Below are positions 8,407 through 18,700 of a stretch of 26,242 nt of DNA, in pieces. How positions within the stretch are numbered: the stretch's first letter is position 1; each line of letters starts with the position of its first letter. The stretch is from contig CAAEVI010000006.1 of the NCBI GenBank assembly GCA_900759455.1, positions 1 to 26,242 on the forward strand, read 5' to 3'. A program made the position numbers and the translations under genes. A model generated the notes under the pieces. The model searched no databases. It saw only the letters and a program-made list of their open reading frames with translations, and was not told the origin of the DNA. This DNA is from Erysipelotrichaceae bacterium (GTDB taxonomy: Bacteria > Bacillota_I > Bacilli_A > Erysipelotrichales > Erysipelotrichaceae).

Positions 8407-9862
8407 AATCATCCTTTCCATCGGTTCACTGCATGTGACCTGGTATGCAGTGCTCATCCTGAGCGGAGCCATGATCGCTTATTTTCTGTCATTGCGTACT
8501 CTGAAGCGTCAGGGATATCCTAAGACGCTTCTGGAAGATTTCTTTGTGCCGATGCTGTTGATCGCGATCGTCGGGGCCCGTCTGTACTATGTGATCTTTG
8601 AGTGGAATACATTGTATGTGCATGATCCGATCCGTATTTTCTATGTATGGGAAGGAGGTCTGGCAATTCATGGCGGACTGCTTGCCGGCATCGGCTTTGG
8701 TATCTGGTATTTCCGAAAGAAAAAGGTAAACGGACTTCGTATCATGGATGCCGTTTTCCCCAATATCCTGATTGCTCAGGCGTTGGGTCGCTGGGGCAAT
8801 TTTGTAAATCAGGAGGCATACGGCGCAGTTGTCGATGAAGCTTATTATAACGGATGGCCTTCTTTCATCAAAGAGAAGATGCTGATCAACGGTGCTTACC
8901 GTCAGCCGACTTTTCTTTATGAGAGCGTGGCGAATCTGATTGGCTTTGTTTTGATTGCCGTTGTCTTCAAGCGTTATGGAAGAAAAAAACGCGGAGACCT
9001 GGCATGGGCATATTTCGCATGGTACGGAGCGGTCCGTTTTGTGATCGAATCGATGCGCAGTGATGCTCTGATGCTCGGCTCGCTTCGCATTGCCCAGCTT
9101 GTCTCCCTGCTGTTTGTCTTTATCGGTGTATGCGGGCTCTTTGGTCTGTGGGACCGTTTGTTTGCGGGGGTTTGGCCTTTTCGCAGGGAAAAGCCGGCTG
9201 TGATCTTTGATTTGGACGGGACGCTGATCGATTCCCGTGCACTGGTTTATGCTTCTTTCGAGCATTCGATGAAGGTGCTCGCTGCCCGGCACGAAATCAG
9301 CGAAGAAGAAAAGGACGCCTTTTTCGGCCCGCCCCTTAAGGTGAGCTATGCAAAGTATTTTGATACAGAGGAAGAGATCGAACAGGCAGTAAAAGAATAC
9401 CGCCGTTTTTATACACAGCACCATGATGAATACGTAACAGTGTTCGAAGGCGTACATGAGGTGCTGACTGAATTACAGCAGCAAGGTTATCCGATGGCTG
9501 TTGTTTCCAATAAAATGAAGGATACGCTGCAGATGGCACTGGACCGTCTTCAACTGAGCGGTTATTTTTCCAGCGTTATCGGAGGAGATGAAGTGGAGAA
9601 GGTAAAACCGGATCCGCAGGGATTATTGAAGGCCTGTGAACAGCTGGGGATGGGGCATGATGATCTGATCTATGTGGGAGACTCAGATGCAGACATCATG
9701 GCGGCGAAGGCAATCGCAGCGTACAGCATTGCATATGTTTCAGATACGGCAAGAGAGCCGGGTCTGCGTGCATTGCGGCCCTGCTCGCTCATTTATGATT
9801 TTCGGGAGCTGGGCAGTATAGTTAAGGAGGAACGTGAATGGAGCGATACTACGATCTTATAA
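8384..9862 (+). CDS. lgt: Lgt fused to a PpaX-like HAD phosphatase
   Basis: A 492-residue two-part protein in one uninterrupted frame. Residues 1 to about 262 are prolipoprotein diacylglyceryl transferase, a multi-pass membrane enzyme that moves diacylglyceryl from phosphatidylglycerol to the lipobox Cys. It shows AIHGGLLAG, GRWGNFVNQEAYG and PTFLYES. Residues about 270-492 are a cytosolic HAD hydrolase with all four motifs: DLDGT (Asp276, Asp278), VSNK, the Lys in KVKPDP, and GDSDAD. The stretch ASFEHS...FFGPPL is typical of PpaX, the pyrophosphatase that removes PPi made by HPr-Ser-P dephosphorylation. In Bacillus lgt and ppaX are separate genes in this operon. Phosphoglycolate phosphatase is the alternative for the HAD half. 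It overlaps trxB by 25 bases. Confidence 0.93.
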   Translation: MRLFPTSKIILSIGSLHVTWYAVLILSGAMIAYFLSLRTLKRQGYPKTLLEDFFVPMLLIAIVGARLYYVIFEWNTLYVHDPIRIFYVWEGGLAIHGGLLAGIGFGIWYFRKKKVNGLRIMDAVFPNILIAQALGRWGNFVNQEAYGAVVDEAYYNGWPSFIKEKMLINGAYRQPTFLYESVANLIGFVLIAVVFKRYGRKKRGDLAWAYFAWYGAVRFVIESMRSDALMLGSLRIAQLVSLLFVFIGVCGLFGLWDRLFAGVWPFRREKPAVIFDLDGTLIDSRALVYASFEHSMKVLAARHEISEEEKDAFFGPPLKVSYAKYFDTEEEIEQAVKEYRRFYTQHHDEYVTVFEGVHEVLTELQQQGYPMAVVSNKMKDTLQMALDRLQLSGYFSSVIGGDEVEKVKPDPQGLLKACEQLGMGHDDLIYVGDSDADIMAAKAIAAYSIAYVSDTAREPGLRALRPCSLIYDFRELGSIVKEEREWSDTTIL

Positions 9863-10761
9863 TTATAGGAGCTGGACCGGGCGGCATGACGGCGGCGATT
9901 TATGGAAGCAGAGCCGGCTTGTCCACCTTGATCTTGGAGATGGGAGCACCGGGAGGAAAGCTCATCAAGACCAATGAAATAAGCAACTGGCCGGGAATCA
10001 AAAGCATTAACGGTGCGGACCTGGCGAATGAAATGTTTACGCATGCGACTAGTTTCGGCGCTGAATACGCTTATGGAGAAGTTACGGCTGTCAAGGCAGA
10101 GGATGATCAAAAACGAGTGATCTGTGCGGACGGGACTGAATATGTGTGCAAAGCGCTGATCGTTGCCAGCGGAACGAAGGAACGCATGCTGAATATCCCG
10201 GGCGAGGCGGAAAATGTCGGACGCGGTGTTTCTTACTGCGCGGTCTGCGACGGTGCCTTTTTCCGTGACAAGGATGTCTGTGTGATCGGCGGCGGCAATT
10301 CCGCGTTGGAAGAAGCATTGTATCTGACTCAGTTCGCACGCAAAGTTACGATTGTGATCCGCCGCGATGTATTCCGTGCCGAAGCACATATTCAGCAGCA
10401 GGTAGAGGAAAATGAGCGTATCGAAATCATCAAGAAGCATGTGCCTAAAGAAATCCTGGATAATGGCATGATGGTCAGCGGAATCGTCATTCAGGATGTG
10501 GAAAACGGCGAATGCCAGACGCTGCCGGTATCCGGCGTATTCCCGTATGTAGGTGCAGATCCGCTTACTGCTTTTCTGGATGGACTTGATGTGATGGATG
10601 CACAGGGATATCTGCTTGTCGATGAGAATAATGAAACAAAGGTAAAAGGAATCTATGGTGTCGGTGATGTCGTACATAAACCGCTTCGACAGGTTGTCAC
10701 TGCCGCGGGAGACGGTGCTGTGGCGGCACAGCATGCTTTCCATGTGATCAAAGGAATTTGA
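9838..10761 (+). CDS. trxB: Thioredoxin-disulfide reductase
   Basis: A 307-residue NADPH-dependent flavoenzyme that reduces thioredoxin in the cytoplasm. An N-terminal FAD fold is marked by GAGPGGMTAAIY near residue 9. The redox pair is CAVC at about 134-137. The NADPH site GGGNSALEEA is near 149, followed by RRDVFRA, and the C-terminal FAD motif is GVGDV. The ATG sits inside the end of lgt, with AAGGAGG eight bases ahead, so translation is coupled. It is the last gene of the operon. Confidence 0.95.
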   Translation: MERYYDLIIIGAGPGGMTAAIYGSRAGLSTLILEMGAPGGKLIKTNEISNWPGIKSINGADLANEMFTHATSFGAEYAYGEVTAVKAEDDQKRVICADGTEYVCKALIVASGTKERMLNIPGEAENVGRGVSYCAVCDGAFFRDKDVCVIGGGNSALEEALYLTQFARKVTIVIRRDVFRAEAHIQQQVEENERIEIIKKHVPKEILDNGMMVSGIVIQDVENGECQTLPVSGVFPYVGADPLTAFLDGLDVMDAQGYLLVDENNETKVKGIYGVGDVVHKPLRQVVTAAGDGAVAAQHAFHVIKGI

Positions 10762-10772
10762 CGGAGTGATCG

Positions 10773-10808
10773 AAAAGCTTCCTTTGCGGTATGCAGGGAA
10801 GCTTTTTA
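10773..10808 (+). terminator. Terminator of the uvrA-trxB operon
   Basis: AAAAGCTTCC and GGAAGCTTTT pair perfectly (10 bp) around a loop of about 14 bases and end in a short T run, 12 bases after the trxB stop. Confidence 0.88.
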
Positions 10809-10852
10809 TTGCGATGAAAGCCGCTTTTCATCAGAAATAATAAAGAATGAAT

Positions 10853-10883
10853 CATGACATGGAAACGTGTGTCATGTTATAAT
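10853..10883 (+). promoter_or_regulatory. Promoter with an embedded inverted repeat
   Basis: ATGACA (10854-10859) as -35, an 18-bp spacer and an extended -10, TGTTATAAT (10875-10883). CATGACA (10853-10859) and TGTCATG (10870-10876) form a 7-bp inverted repeat that covers the -35 and abuts the -10, as expected for a repressor operator. No specific regulator is recognised. Confidence 0.7.
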
Positions 10884-10916
10884 AGACAAAGTAATGAGTA
10901 CTGGGGTGAAGACAAG

Positions 10917-11729
10917 ATGGGAATACTCGATCGTTTTTTTAAAAAAAGAAAGAAAAGCCATGAGCCGCTGATCGTTTTCGGACTCTGTGGTCCGATCGGG
11001 GTGGGCGCTCATAAGAGCGGCGAAGCATATTATTGGACAGCAAGTGTAATCCTTCATGCTTGGAGAGAAGAAAACGGAACACAGCTTCATACAGATAAAA
11101 TCCGTCTGGAAAAAAGGTGTGATGAAGAAGGCGTTCATGAACTGCAGAACTGTCTGAAAGGAAATATGATCTTTCGGGCCAAAGTACGTATGAGCGAAGA
11201 AGGACTGGAACTTCTGGAGCTTTTGCAGGCACCATGCCGTGATGAACAGCTGGAAGCATACCTTGCATCCGAGAAGAGAGAAAGTGCGGAAACTGCTGAT
11301 GCGGTACAGGTCTCTGCTTTGGAAAAAGAGGAAAAGAAGACTGTCACGCAGGAAGTTAACGAACCGCAAAAAGAGATGAAGGACAAGGTGACTTTCGGAA
11401 GAGAGGAAATAGCGGTCGCCGGAAGCAACGATGCAGCTGTGCATTTGTTTTATAAGCTGAAAAAACGTCCGGTAGGATGGCGCAATGATGCGGTAAAAGC
11501 GATTGTCGATGAATTTGTTCCGGCTTACAATGAGAGCCATGGGAAGACAAAGAAACTGACGAAGACAGCGGCAAAGGAAGGCATGCATCTGGTATCTCTG
11601 ACATTGGCAGAGGACGGAAGCGAGCACTTCACTTTTCATTTCACACTGGATCTGGATCAGAAAGTGGTCCATTTACAGGCGGATGGAACATTAAGCAACG
11701 GAATTACCGAATGTCAGTGGGAAAGCTGA
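10917..11729 (+). CDS. Unrecognised 270-residue protein
   Basis: I do not recognise this family. The start is ATG 10917, behind GGGGTGAAGA and downstream of the mapped promoter; an in-frame ATG at 10854 lies inside the promoter and is rejected. The protein has a basic N-terminus (FFKKRKKS, residues 7-14), a first folded part to about residue 115 that includes GLCGPIGVGAHKSGEAYYW, a charged Glu/Lys-rich linker (about 118-157), and a second part of about 110 residues with YKLKKRPVGWRNDAV and alternating strands at the end. There is no signal peptide or membrane segment, so it is probably cytoplasmic. It lies 19 bases before the dehydrogenase gene and is probably co-transcribed with it. Confidence 0.8.
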   Translation: MGILDRFFKKRKKSHEPLIVFGLCGPIGVGAHKSGEAYYWTASVILHAWREENGTQLHTDKIRLEKRCDEEGVHELQNCLKGNMIFRAKVRMSEEGLELLELLQAPCRDEQLEAYLASEKRESAETADAVQVSALEKEEKKTVTQEVNEPQKEMKDKVTFGREEIAVAGSNDAAVHLFYKLKKRPVGWRNDAVKAIVDEFVPAYNESHGKTKKLTKTAAKEGMHLVSLTLAEDGSEHFTFHFTLDLDQKVVHLQADGTLSNGITECQWES

Positions 11730-11748
11730 ACAAAAAGGAGATGCAGGA

Positions 11749-12501
11749 ATGAAGGCACTGATTACTGGAGCAAGCAGCGGGATCGGCTGTGAGATCGCCC
11801 GTCAGCTGTCTGCCATGGGAATAGAAGTTATTCTGGTGGCGAGAAGAATGACGCGGCTGCAGGAAATCAAGGATGAGCTGGGCGATGGCGTCCGGATCAT
11901 CAGCATGGATCTGGCAGATGAACAAAGCTGCCGTTTGTTGTATGAACGACTGAAGGAAGAAGATATCGATATTCTGGTCAATAATGCCGGTTTTGGCGTA
12001 TATGGCCGTTTTGATGAAACGGATCTTGATCTGGAAATGGATTTGATCAATGTCAATATCAAAGCTGTGCATATACTCACAAAGCTGTTCATACGTGATT
12101 TTATTGCGCGTGATTACGGCTATATCCTGAACGTGGCAAGTCTTGCCGGTTATCTTCCGGGACCGCTGATGGCTGCGTATTATGCCAGCAAAGCGTATGT
12201 CCTGCGTTTCAGTGAAGCTTTATATGGAGAGATGAAACATCGCGGATGCAATGTGCATGTCAGCGCTCTGTGCCCCGGTCCGGTGCAGACAGAATTCAAC
12301 CAGGTAGCCGGTGTGCGTTTTGCCCTGAAAGGAAAGACGGCAAAAGAGGTGGCAAAAATTGCCGTTCGCGGCATGTTTGAGGAAAAGCGTGTCATCATTC
12401 CGGGTGCATTGATGAAATGCAGTCATGCCCTGCTGAGACTGACGCCGATCCAGCTGCAGCTGCGGGCATCGTATTTTATCCAGCAGCGAAAAAAATCATG
12501 A
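11749..12501 (+). CDS. Short-chain dehydrogenase/reductase
   Basis: A 250-residue classical SDR with the Rossmann motif TGASSGIG at residues 6-13, NNAG near 78, a Ser in NVASLAG and the catalytic pair YYASK near 144-148, followed by CPGPVQTEF. These features give an NAD(P)-dependent oxidoreductase, resembling the DltE/YqjQ group. The substrate cannot be read from the sequence. AAAGGAG lies 8-14 bases before the ATG. Second gene of a two-gene unit with the unrecognised protein, closed by a terminator. Confidence 0.9.
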   Translation: MKALITGASSGIGCEIARQLSAMGIEVILVARRMTRLQEIKDELGDGVRIISMDLADEQSCRLLYERLKEEDIDILVNNAGFGVYGRFDETDLDLEMDLINVNIKAVHILTKLFIRDFIARDYGYILNVASLAGYLPGPLMAAYYASKAYVLRFSEALYGEMKHRGCNVHVSALCPGPVQTEFNQVAGVRFALKGKTAKEVAKIAVRGMFEEKRVIIPGALMKCSHALLRLTPIQLQLRASYFIQQRKKS

Positions 12502-12503
12502 CG

Positions 12504-12526
12504 AAAAGAGCATAAAGCTCTTTTTT
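12504..12526 (+). terminator. Terminator after the SDR gene
   Basis: AAAAGAGC-ATAAA-GCTCTTTT with a run of T, two bases past the stop. Confidence 0.88.
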
Positions 12527-12544
12527 ATTTTCCAAAAAATGCAT

Positions 12545-12574
12545 TTACACTTTTTAACAAAATCTTTGTACAAA
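12545..12574 (+). promoter_or_regulatory. GH84 gene promoter
   Basis: TTACAC (12545-12550), an 18-bp spacer and TACAAA (12569-12574). Support comes from the promoter of the GH20 gene: from 12545 the 36 bases match that region at 28 positions, and the spacing to the following cre is identical. The -10 region is palindromic (TTTGTACAAA). The leader to the GH84 start is about 170 bases. Confidence 0.65.
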
Positions 12575-12598
12575 TTAGCACTGGCATAAAAAGTTGAA

Positions 12599-12612
12599 TG
12601 AAAGCGCTTGCT
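12599..12612 (+). promoter_or_regulatory. cre (CcpA site) of the GH84 gene
   Basis: TGAAAGCGCTTGCT matches the catabolite-responsive element consensus TGWNANCGNTNWCA except near the 3' end. It starts 25 bases after the -10 box, just downstream of the predicted start site, a position typical for repression. Confidence 0.75.
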
Positions 12613-12752
12613 ATGAGAAATTCCCCATGTGATAATTAATAGAGCATTGAATTGACAAATTTTGCCAGCATTTTTTGTAGATCAACTTAGGCTGACCGTT
12701 GTTTCGCCAAAATGGTTGTCATTCATGCAGAACAGGAGGGAATACAAAAGAA

Positions 12753-15700
12753 ATGGGAAAAGAAAGAATTTTGAAACGTGCATTTTCTTTCATGCTGGCG
12801 CTCTTCATGGCTTTGACAGCTGTCATCGGCACACCTTTGACAAGCCAGGCCGCAGAGCTGCCGGAGTATGAGATCTATCCAAATCCACATTCCATACAAT
12901 ATTCAAATGATGAGTACATCATCCAGAATGATGTAAATATCGTGTATGAAAGCGGAATCGACAAAGAGACAAAAGCACGTCTGGAAGAAACCCTGGCACT
13001 GAGAGGAGACATCGTCAGCAATGTCTCAGATCAGATCGATGAAAATAAGACAAATATTTTGGTCGGTATTGCCGGATCAGGCGAATATGTTGATACATAC
13101 GTAAATGATCATATCTCTGTTGCAAAAGGTGATCTGTTTGATGAAATAGATTCTTATGTACTGGACAACAAAGATAATGTCATTACGATTCTCGGAAAAG
13201 ATACAGATGCCAGCTTTTATGGCATTACGACGCTGTATCATGTATTTAAGCAGATGGAAAGCTATACGATCCGCAGCTTCCATATTGAGGACTGGGCGGA
13301 TATAAGCAGCCGCGGCTTTATTGAAGGATACTATGGAAATCCATGGTCAACAAGTGATCGCTGCAACCTGATGGAGTGGTCAGGTTACTATAAGCTGAAT
13401 ACATATGTCTATGCACCGAAGAACGATCCAAAGCATAATCAGAACTGGAGAGAACTGTATACAGATGAGGAACTGGAAAGCATGATCATTCCTCTGTCTG
13501 AGGCCGGACAGAAATCTAAGTGTCGCTTCGTGTATGCACTGCATCCGTTCATGTATAACGCTATTCGTTTTTCTTCCGAAGAAGCATATCAGGAAGATTT
13601 GAAGATCGTACAGGCGAAATTTGAACAGGTTATCGAAAAGGGCGGTGTCCGTCAAATTGCCATCCTCGCCGATGACGCCGGTCATGTCGGAAATGATAAT
13701 TATGTCCGCTTTTTGAAAGATATGTCCGCATGGCTCAAGGATATGAAAGAAGAATATCCGGATCTGGTGGATAAACTGCCGTTCTGTACACAGGAATACA
13801 TGTACAACGGACAGTCTTATTACAGTCAGTTCCCGGAAAACGTGCAGATCATCATGACTGGTGGAAAAATCTGGGGCGAAGTATCAAATAACTTTACAAG
13901 TTCATTTACGCAGACAACCGGAAGAGGTCCTTTCATGTGGATCAACTGGCCATGTACAGATAATTCAAAGAAACATCTGATCATGGGCGGCTATACGACG
14001 TTCCTGCATCCTGGTGTCGATCCGGACAATATTCAGGGTATCGTGCTGAATCCGATGCAGCAGTCCGAGCCAAGCAAGGTCGCTATTTTCGGTAATGCAT
14101 GCTATTCTTGGAATATCTGGCAGGATCAAGCAACCGCAGATCAGGCTTGGGAAGATTCCTTTAAATATGTGGACCATAACTCGGCATTGGATACAGACGC
14201 ATCCGATGCGCTGCGCGAACTGTCTAAACATATGATCAACCAGAATATGGACAGCCGTGTAACAAAACTGGAAGAGTCAGTGGAACTGGCTCCGAAACTG
14301 GATGCTTTCAAAGAAAAACTCAGCAGTGACAGTGTATCGAAAGCCGATGTGGAAGAACTGCTTGCTGAATTTGAAACGCTACAGACAGCGTCATCCGTGT
14401 TCCAGACATCAGCCGGTGATCCGAATCTGAAAGAACAGATCAAATACTGGCTGGAATGCTGGGATGATACAACAGCTGCTGCCATTGCTTATCTGAAAGG
14501 CGTGGAAGCGATCCTTGACGGAAACGCTGCTTCTATCTATCAGTATACAAATGAAGGAAAGAGCGCATTCAACGCATCAAAGACACATGCGTTATGGTAT
14601 GTGGATCATTATGAATATGCGGAAGTCGGTGTACAGCATATCGTACCGTTCCTGAATACGCTTGATTCTTATCTTTCAAGAAAAGTGCAGGAAATTTCTG
14701 ATCCTAGTGTCATTACCAATACTTATATCAGTAATTCCTTTACAAATCCTTCCTCCGGATCAACCGATAATATCTTTGACGGAAATGACGGAACTTCAGT
14801 ACAGTTCAAAGAACCGAATTATCCAAAAGCCGGTGATTATTTTGGCGTGAAGTTCAACCGTGCCATCGATGTTGAAAATATCCGTGTCCTGATGGGAGGT
14901 GGCAAAAATCATCTGCAGTACAGCAAGCTCCAGTATCTGCCGGAAGGCGCTGACGAGGAAAGCGGCTGGGTGGATGTTAACGGTACAGAGTACACGCTGG
15001 GCAACGGCGCGACAGATGCAATTGTTGAAAAAGACCTGAACTTGAAAGACGTTGTGGCAGTTCGTCTCATCGCAACGAAAAACAACAGCTTTGACAGCTG
15101 GGTATCGATTGCTTCTTTCGATATCAATAAGCAGCAGGAAACACAGGATGAGCTGAAGGTGCAGAAAGTTACGGTCGAGAATGCTGTAACAGTAACGAAT
15201 ACAGATACATCCAAAGTAGTGGACGGCGATGCACTGTCCGAACTTTGGCTGAAAGACAGCGGCGGCGACTTCATCGGTGCCAATGCTGCGGTTGTATTAG
15301 ACCTCGGCGAAAATAAGGAAATCGGTTCCGTTTATGTTGCACAGGATGCAGCCAGAGCAAACGGCGGCGATATCTTAAGTCAGGCTGTTGTTGAAGTAAA
15401 AGAAGACGGCAGTGATGAGTGGAAAGCATTCGCGTCATTGGCTGCCGAGAATGAACAGACAGTAGCCGGAAATGCAGTGGCACGTTATGTACGTGTCCGT
15501 AATACAGCACAGAAAGCGGTATGGTGGAGACTGGGAGAAATCACGGTTCTGCCGCCGAGCGGTTATACGCCGTTTACCATGACGGCAAGTGCTGTCGATA
15601 CACAGATCGGTGTGAACTCAGTAGTCAATGACAACAATAAGAACAACAAATATGAATACATCGTGGACGGCGATGAAAGCACGCTCGCCTGGATGGCGGG

Positions 15701-18700
15701 AACAGGAAACGGAAACATCCTGGCAAATCAGGGTGTCCGGATCGATTTCAGCCGTGATGTCGTATTGAAAGACATCAGTATCCTGCAGGGCAGCGGTGAC
15801 CGCGTTTCTTCTTTGAAGATTCAGTATCTCAAAGGCGATCAGTGGGAAGATCTGACAACTGTACAGAATGCGGGAGCGAATGTAAAAGTTGAAGGCAACA
15901 GTGTGACGACAAAGGCGATTCGACTGATCAATGCGGCCGGCAACACCGGATTATGGTGGCAGCTGTATGAAGTCAAAGTGACTGAAGTAGCCGCAGCCGG
16001 AATCGAAAATATTTATACAAATGTAGATGCGCATGAGTTTAATGCAGCGGTTGATGAAACACAGGCTTCTTTGTCTGCCGGATCACTGACACTGCAGCCG
16101 CAGCAGTACATGGGTATCGATTTCAAGGAAATCAAAAAGATCGGTTCTGTTGATCAGGCATTCAGCGGAGAAGGAATCGTTCTTGAATATTCAAACAACG
16201 GAAAAGTATGGAAAGCAATCAGTGAAGTATCAGGAGATACTGCACGTTATGTACGCTTTGTCAACAAATCACAGCAGGCAACGGATCTGAAAGTTGATAA
16301 ACTGGCTGTTACGCTGCTTCCGATCACCGAAATGGGTGAACTTGTTTCATCCGATGTTCCGATCAATGCCAGCTGGGGAGATACAAGAGAAAACGGTCAG
16401 GCATTTGACAACAATATGAACACACAGACAAAATTCGGCGGTTCTGCAAGAAAAGGAAACACCATTGTCTACAGTTTCGGTCAGGAAATTACTGTGGAAT
16501 CATTGCGAATCTATACTTCTGATGGTACGCAGGACTATGTTCGTGATGCACTGGTACAGCTTTCTACAGACGGAAAAGAATGGACAGATGCATTTGAAAT
16601 CGGAGACGGTGTTGCGGATACTGCAGAGCAGGCAAATCAGACGATGGGTGATGTAGGTGCCGGAGAGGCAGATTCCAATTATCCGAACGTTCGTTATTAC
16701 GGAAGAGATGATCTGAATACAAAAGCACGTTACATGCGTCTTTTGATCACTGCAGATTATCCAAATCGTTCATTGATCATGAATGAAATCGTGATCAACG
16801 GCGGCGCATATATTTCTTCCGAGTCCAACATGGCATTCTCCGGAACCGTGGAAGAAAGAGGATATGAGCCAAGCAAGATGATCGACAGTGACTTTACAAC
16901 TGCTTATCGTCCTTCTGCGGAAAACGGTTCAATGACTTATCAGATTTCCGACGGATCCGATATTCGCAGCGTGCGTGTGATCCAGAACGGAGATGCAAGC
17001 GGTGCTGTCGTAAAAGCCGAGCTCTATAATGAAGCAAACGGACAGACAGAAACAGTCACTATGGGCAGCCTGACGCAGGCGTTGAATGAGTTCAAAGTAA
17101 AAGACGGTTATACATTGTTGAGCATCGAATTCTCATGGAAGGATAAGCTTCCGGAAATTGCCGAGATTCTTCTGCTCAGCAATGAAGTTGAAAATGCAGA
17201 TAAGAGTGAACTGAATGATATCCTGAATGCAAAACCGGCAGGTTATGAAAACTGGACAAACACTTCAAAGAACGCTTACGATGCATTGGAAACATTGGCT
17301 AAAGATCTGCAGGATGATGAAGCTGTTTCACAGCTGACTGTAGACAATATGGTTGCAAGCCTGCGCAAAGCGGCAGAAGAGGCAGAAACAAAAGTAAATG
17401 CGGAAACCGTTTCGAAGATGCAGAATCTCGTAGACAATAAGACGGCAAATGACAACACTTATACAACGGCGTCTTATCAGGCTTATGAAAACAGCCTGAA
17501 TCAGCTGGAAGCCGCTTTGAAAAATACAGATGATCTTTCTCAGAAAAAAGCAGAACAGCTGGTTGAAAAAGCAGAATCGGCACTTGCCGCATTGACTTAC
17601 TCCATCCGCAACAGAGAGCTTGCAGAGCTTGAACTCAGATCTTATGATGGATTTGTTGCAGATAACTACACAACAGCATCTTATCAGGCACTTACAGCTG
17701 CCAGACAGCGTCTGGAAGCTCAGATTGCCGCAGACAAAGCAGCACAGCAGCCGGAGGACCGTGTTAATCCTTCCGTATTTGCCGAATTGACAAATGCTTA
17801 CCTGGAAGCTGTAGATGGTCTTGTTGATACAACGGCATTGAAAGCGGAAATTGCACAGGAAGTTGATGAAACGCTTTATACTTCTGAAAGTTATCAGCAG
17901 TATGCCGAGGCTGTGGAAGAAGGAAAACAGCTGCTTGTTGACGGAACAAAAGAAGCGGTTGCTGAAGCTGTAAACAAGATTCAGACAGCACGCAAACAGC
18001 TGGTATTAGTATCTGATGCTGCATTGCAGGATCTGATCAAAGAGATCGAGGCATTGAATGAAAACAGCTATACAATAGATTCATATCAGGCTTTGATGAT
18101 ACTGGTTGAAGAGGCAAAACAGCCGGGCGCAGACAGTGCCGAATATGTAAAACGTCTGGATGAAGCAATGAAGGCGCTTGTCAATGTAGATGCACTGAAG
18201 GAAAAGATGGCGGAAGCAAAACGGGTGGATGAAGATCTTTATACAGTATCTTCCTACCGCACACTGCGTGAGCTGATGGCGAAAGAGGAAGAACTGCTGA
18301 AATCCGGAACGACTGAAACGATCAATGAAATGATTGCTTCACTGGATGAGGCGATCCGTTCACTGGAAATCCGTGCACAGGGCGTGGAAGATTATCTGGA
18401 TTCCATTGTTTTGAAACCACAGGGAAGTTATACAGATGAATCTTATCAGGCATATAAAGATGCATATGATGCATTGATGAATGCGGATCCCGCTGATCTC
18501 AGCGTTCGTGAGTTCTTGGAACTTCAGAATGCCTTTGAAAAAGCCGAACTTGGCTTGACAATCAAAGACTCTGAAATCGCTGATGAAGATAAGGATGATG
18601 CAGGAGATACACCGACAGGTGTGGCTGCAGCTCCAATCAGCGCAGCGGCAGGCATGCTTGCACTGTCAGCAGCAGCACTCTTTGTATTGCAGCGTAAAAA

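Noticed and set aside
8489..9457. 322-codon open frame on the minus strand
   Set aside because: It lies antisense to lgt, has no ribosome binding site of note and gives a His/Gln/Ile-rich protein with no domain. It is a by-product of codon bias in the real gene.
9793..10743. 316-codon open frame on the minus strand
   Set aside because: It is antisense to trxB, whose flavoprotein motifs are unmistakable; no motif or start signal in the opposite frame.
10872..11672. 266-codon open frame on the minus strand
   Set aside because: It is antisense to the unrecognised 270-residue protein. The plus-strand frame has a promoter, a ribosome binding site and normal composition, while this one is Phe/Cys/Ser-rich.
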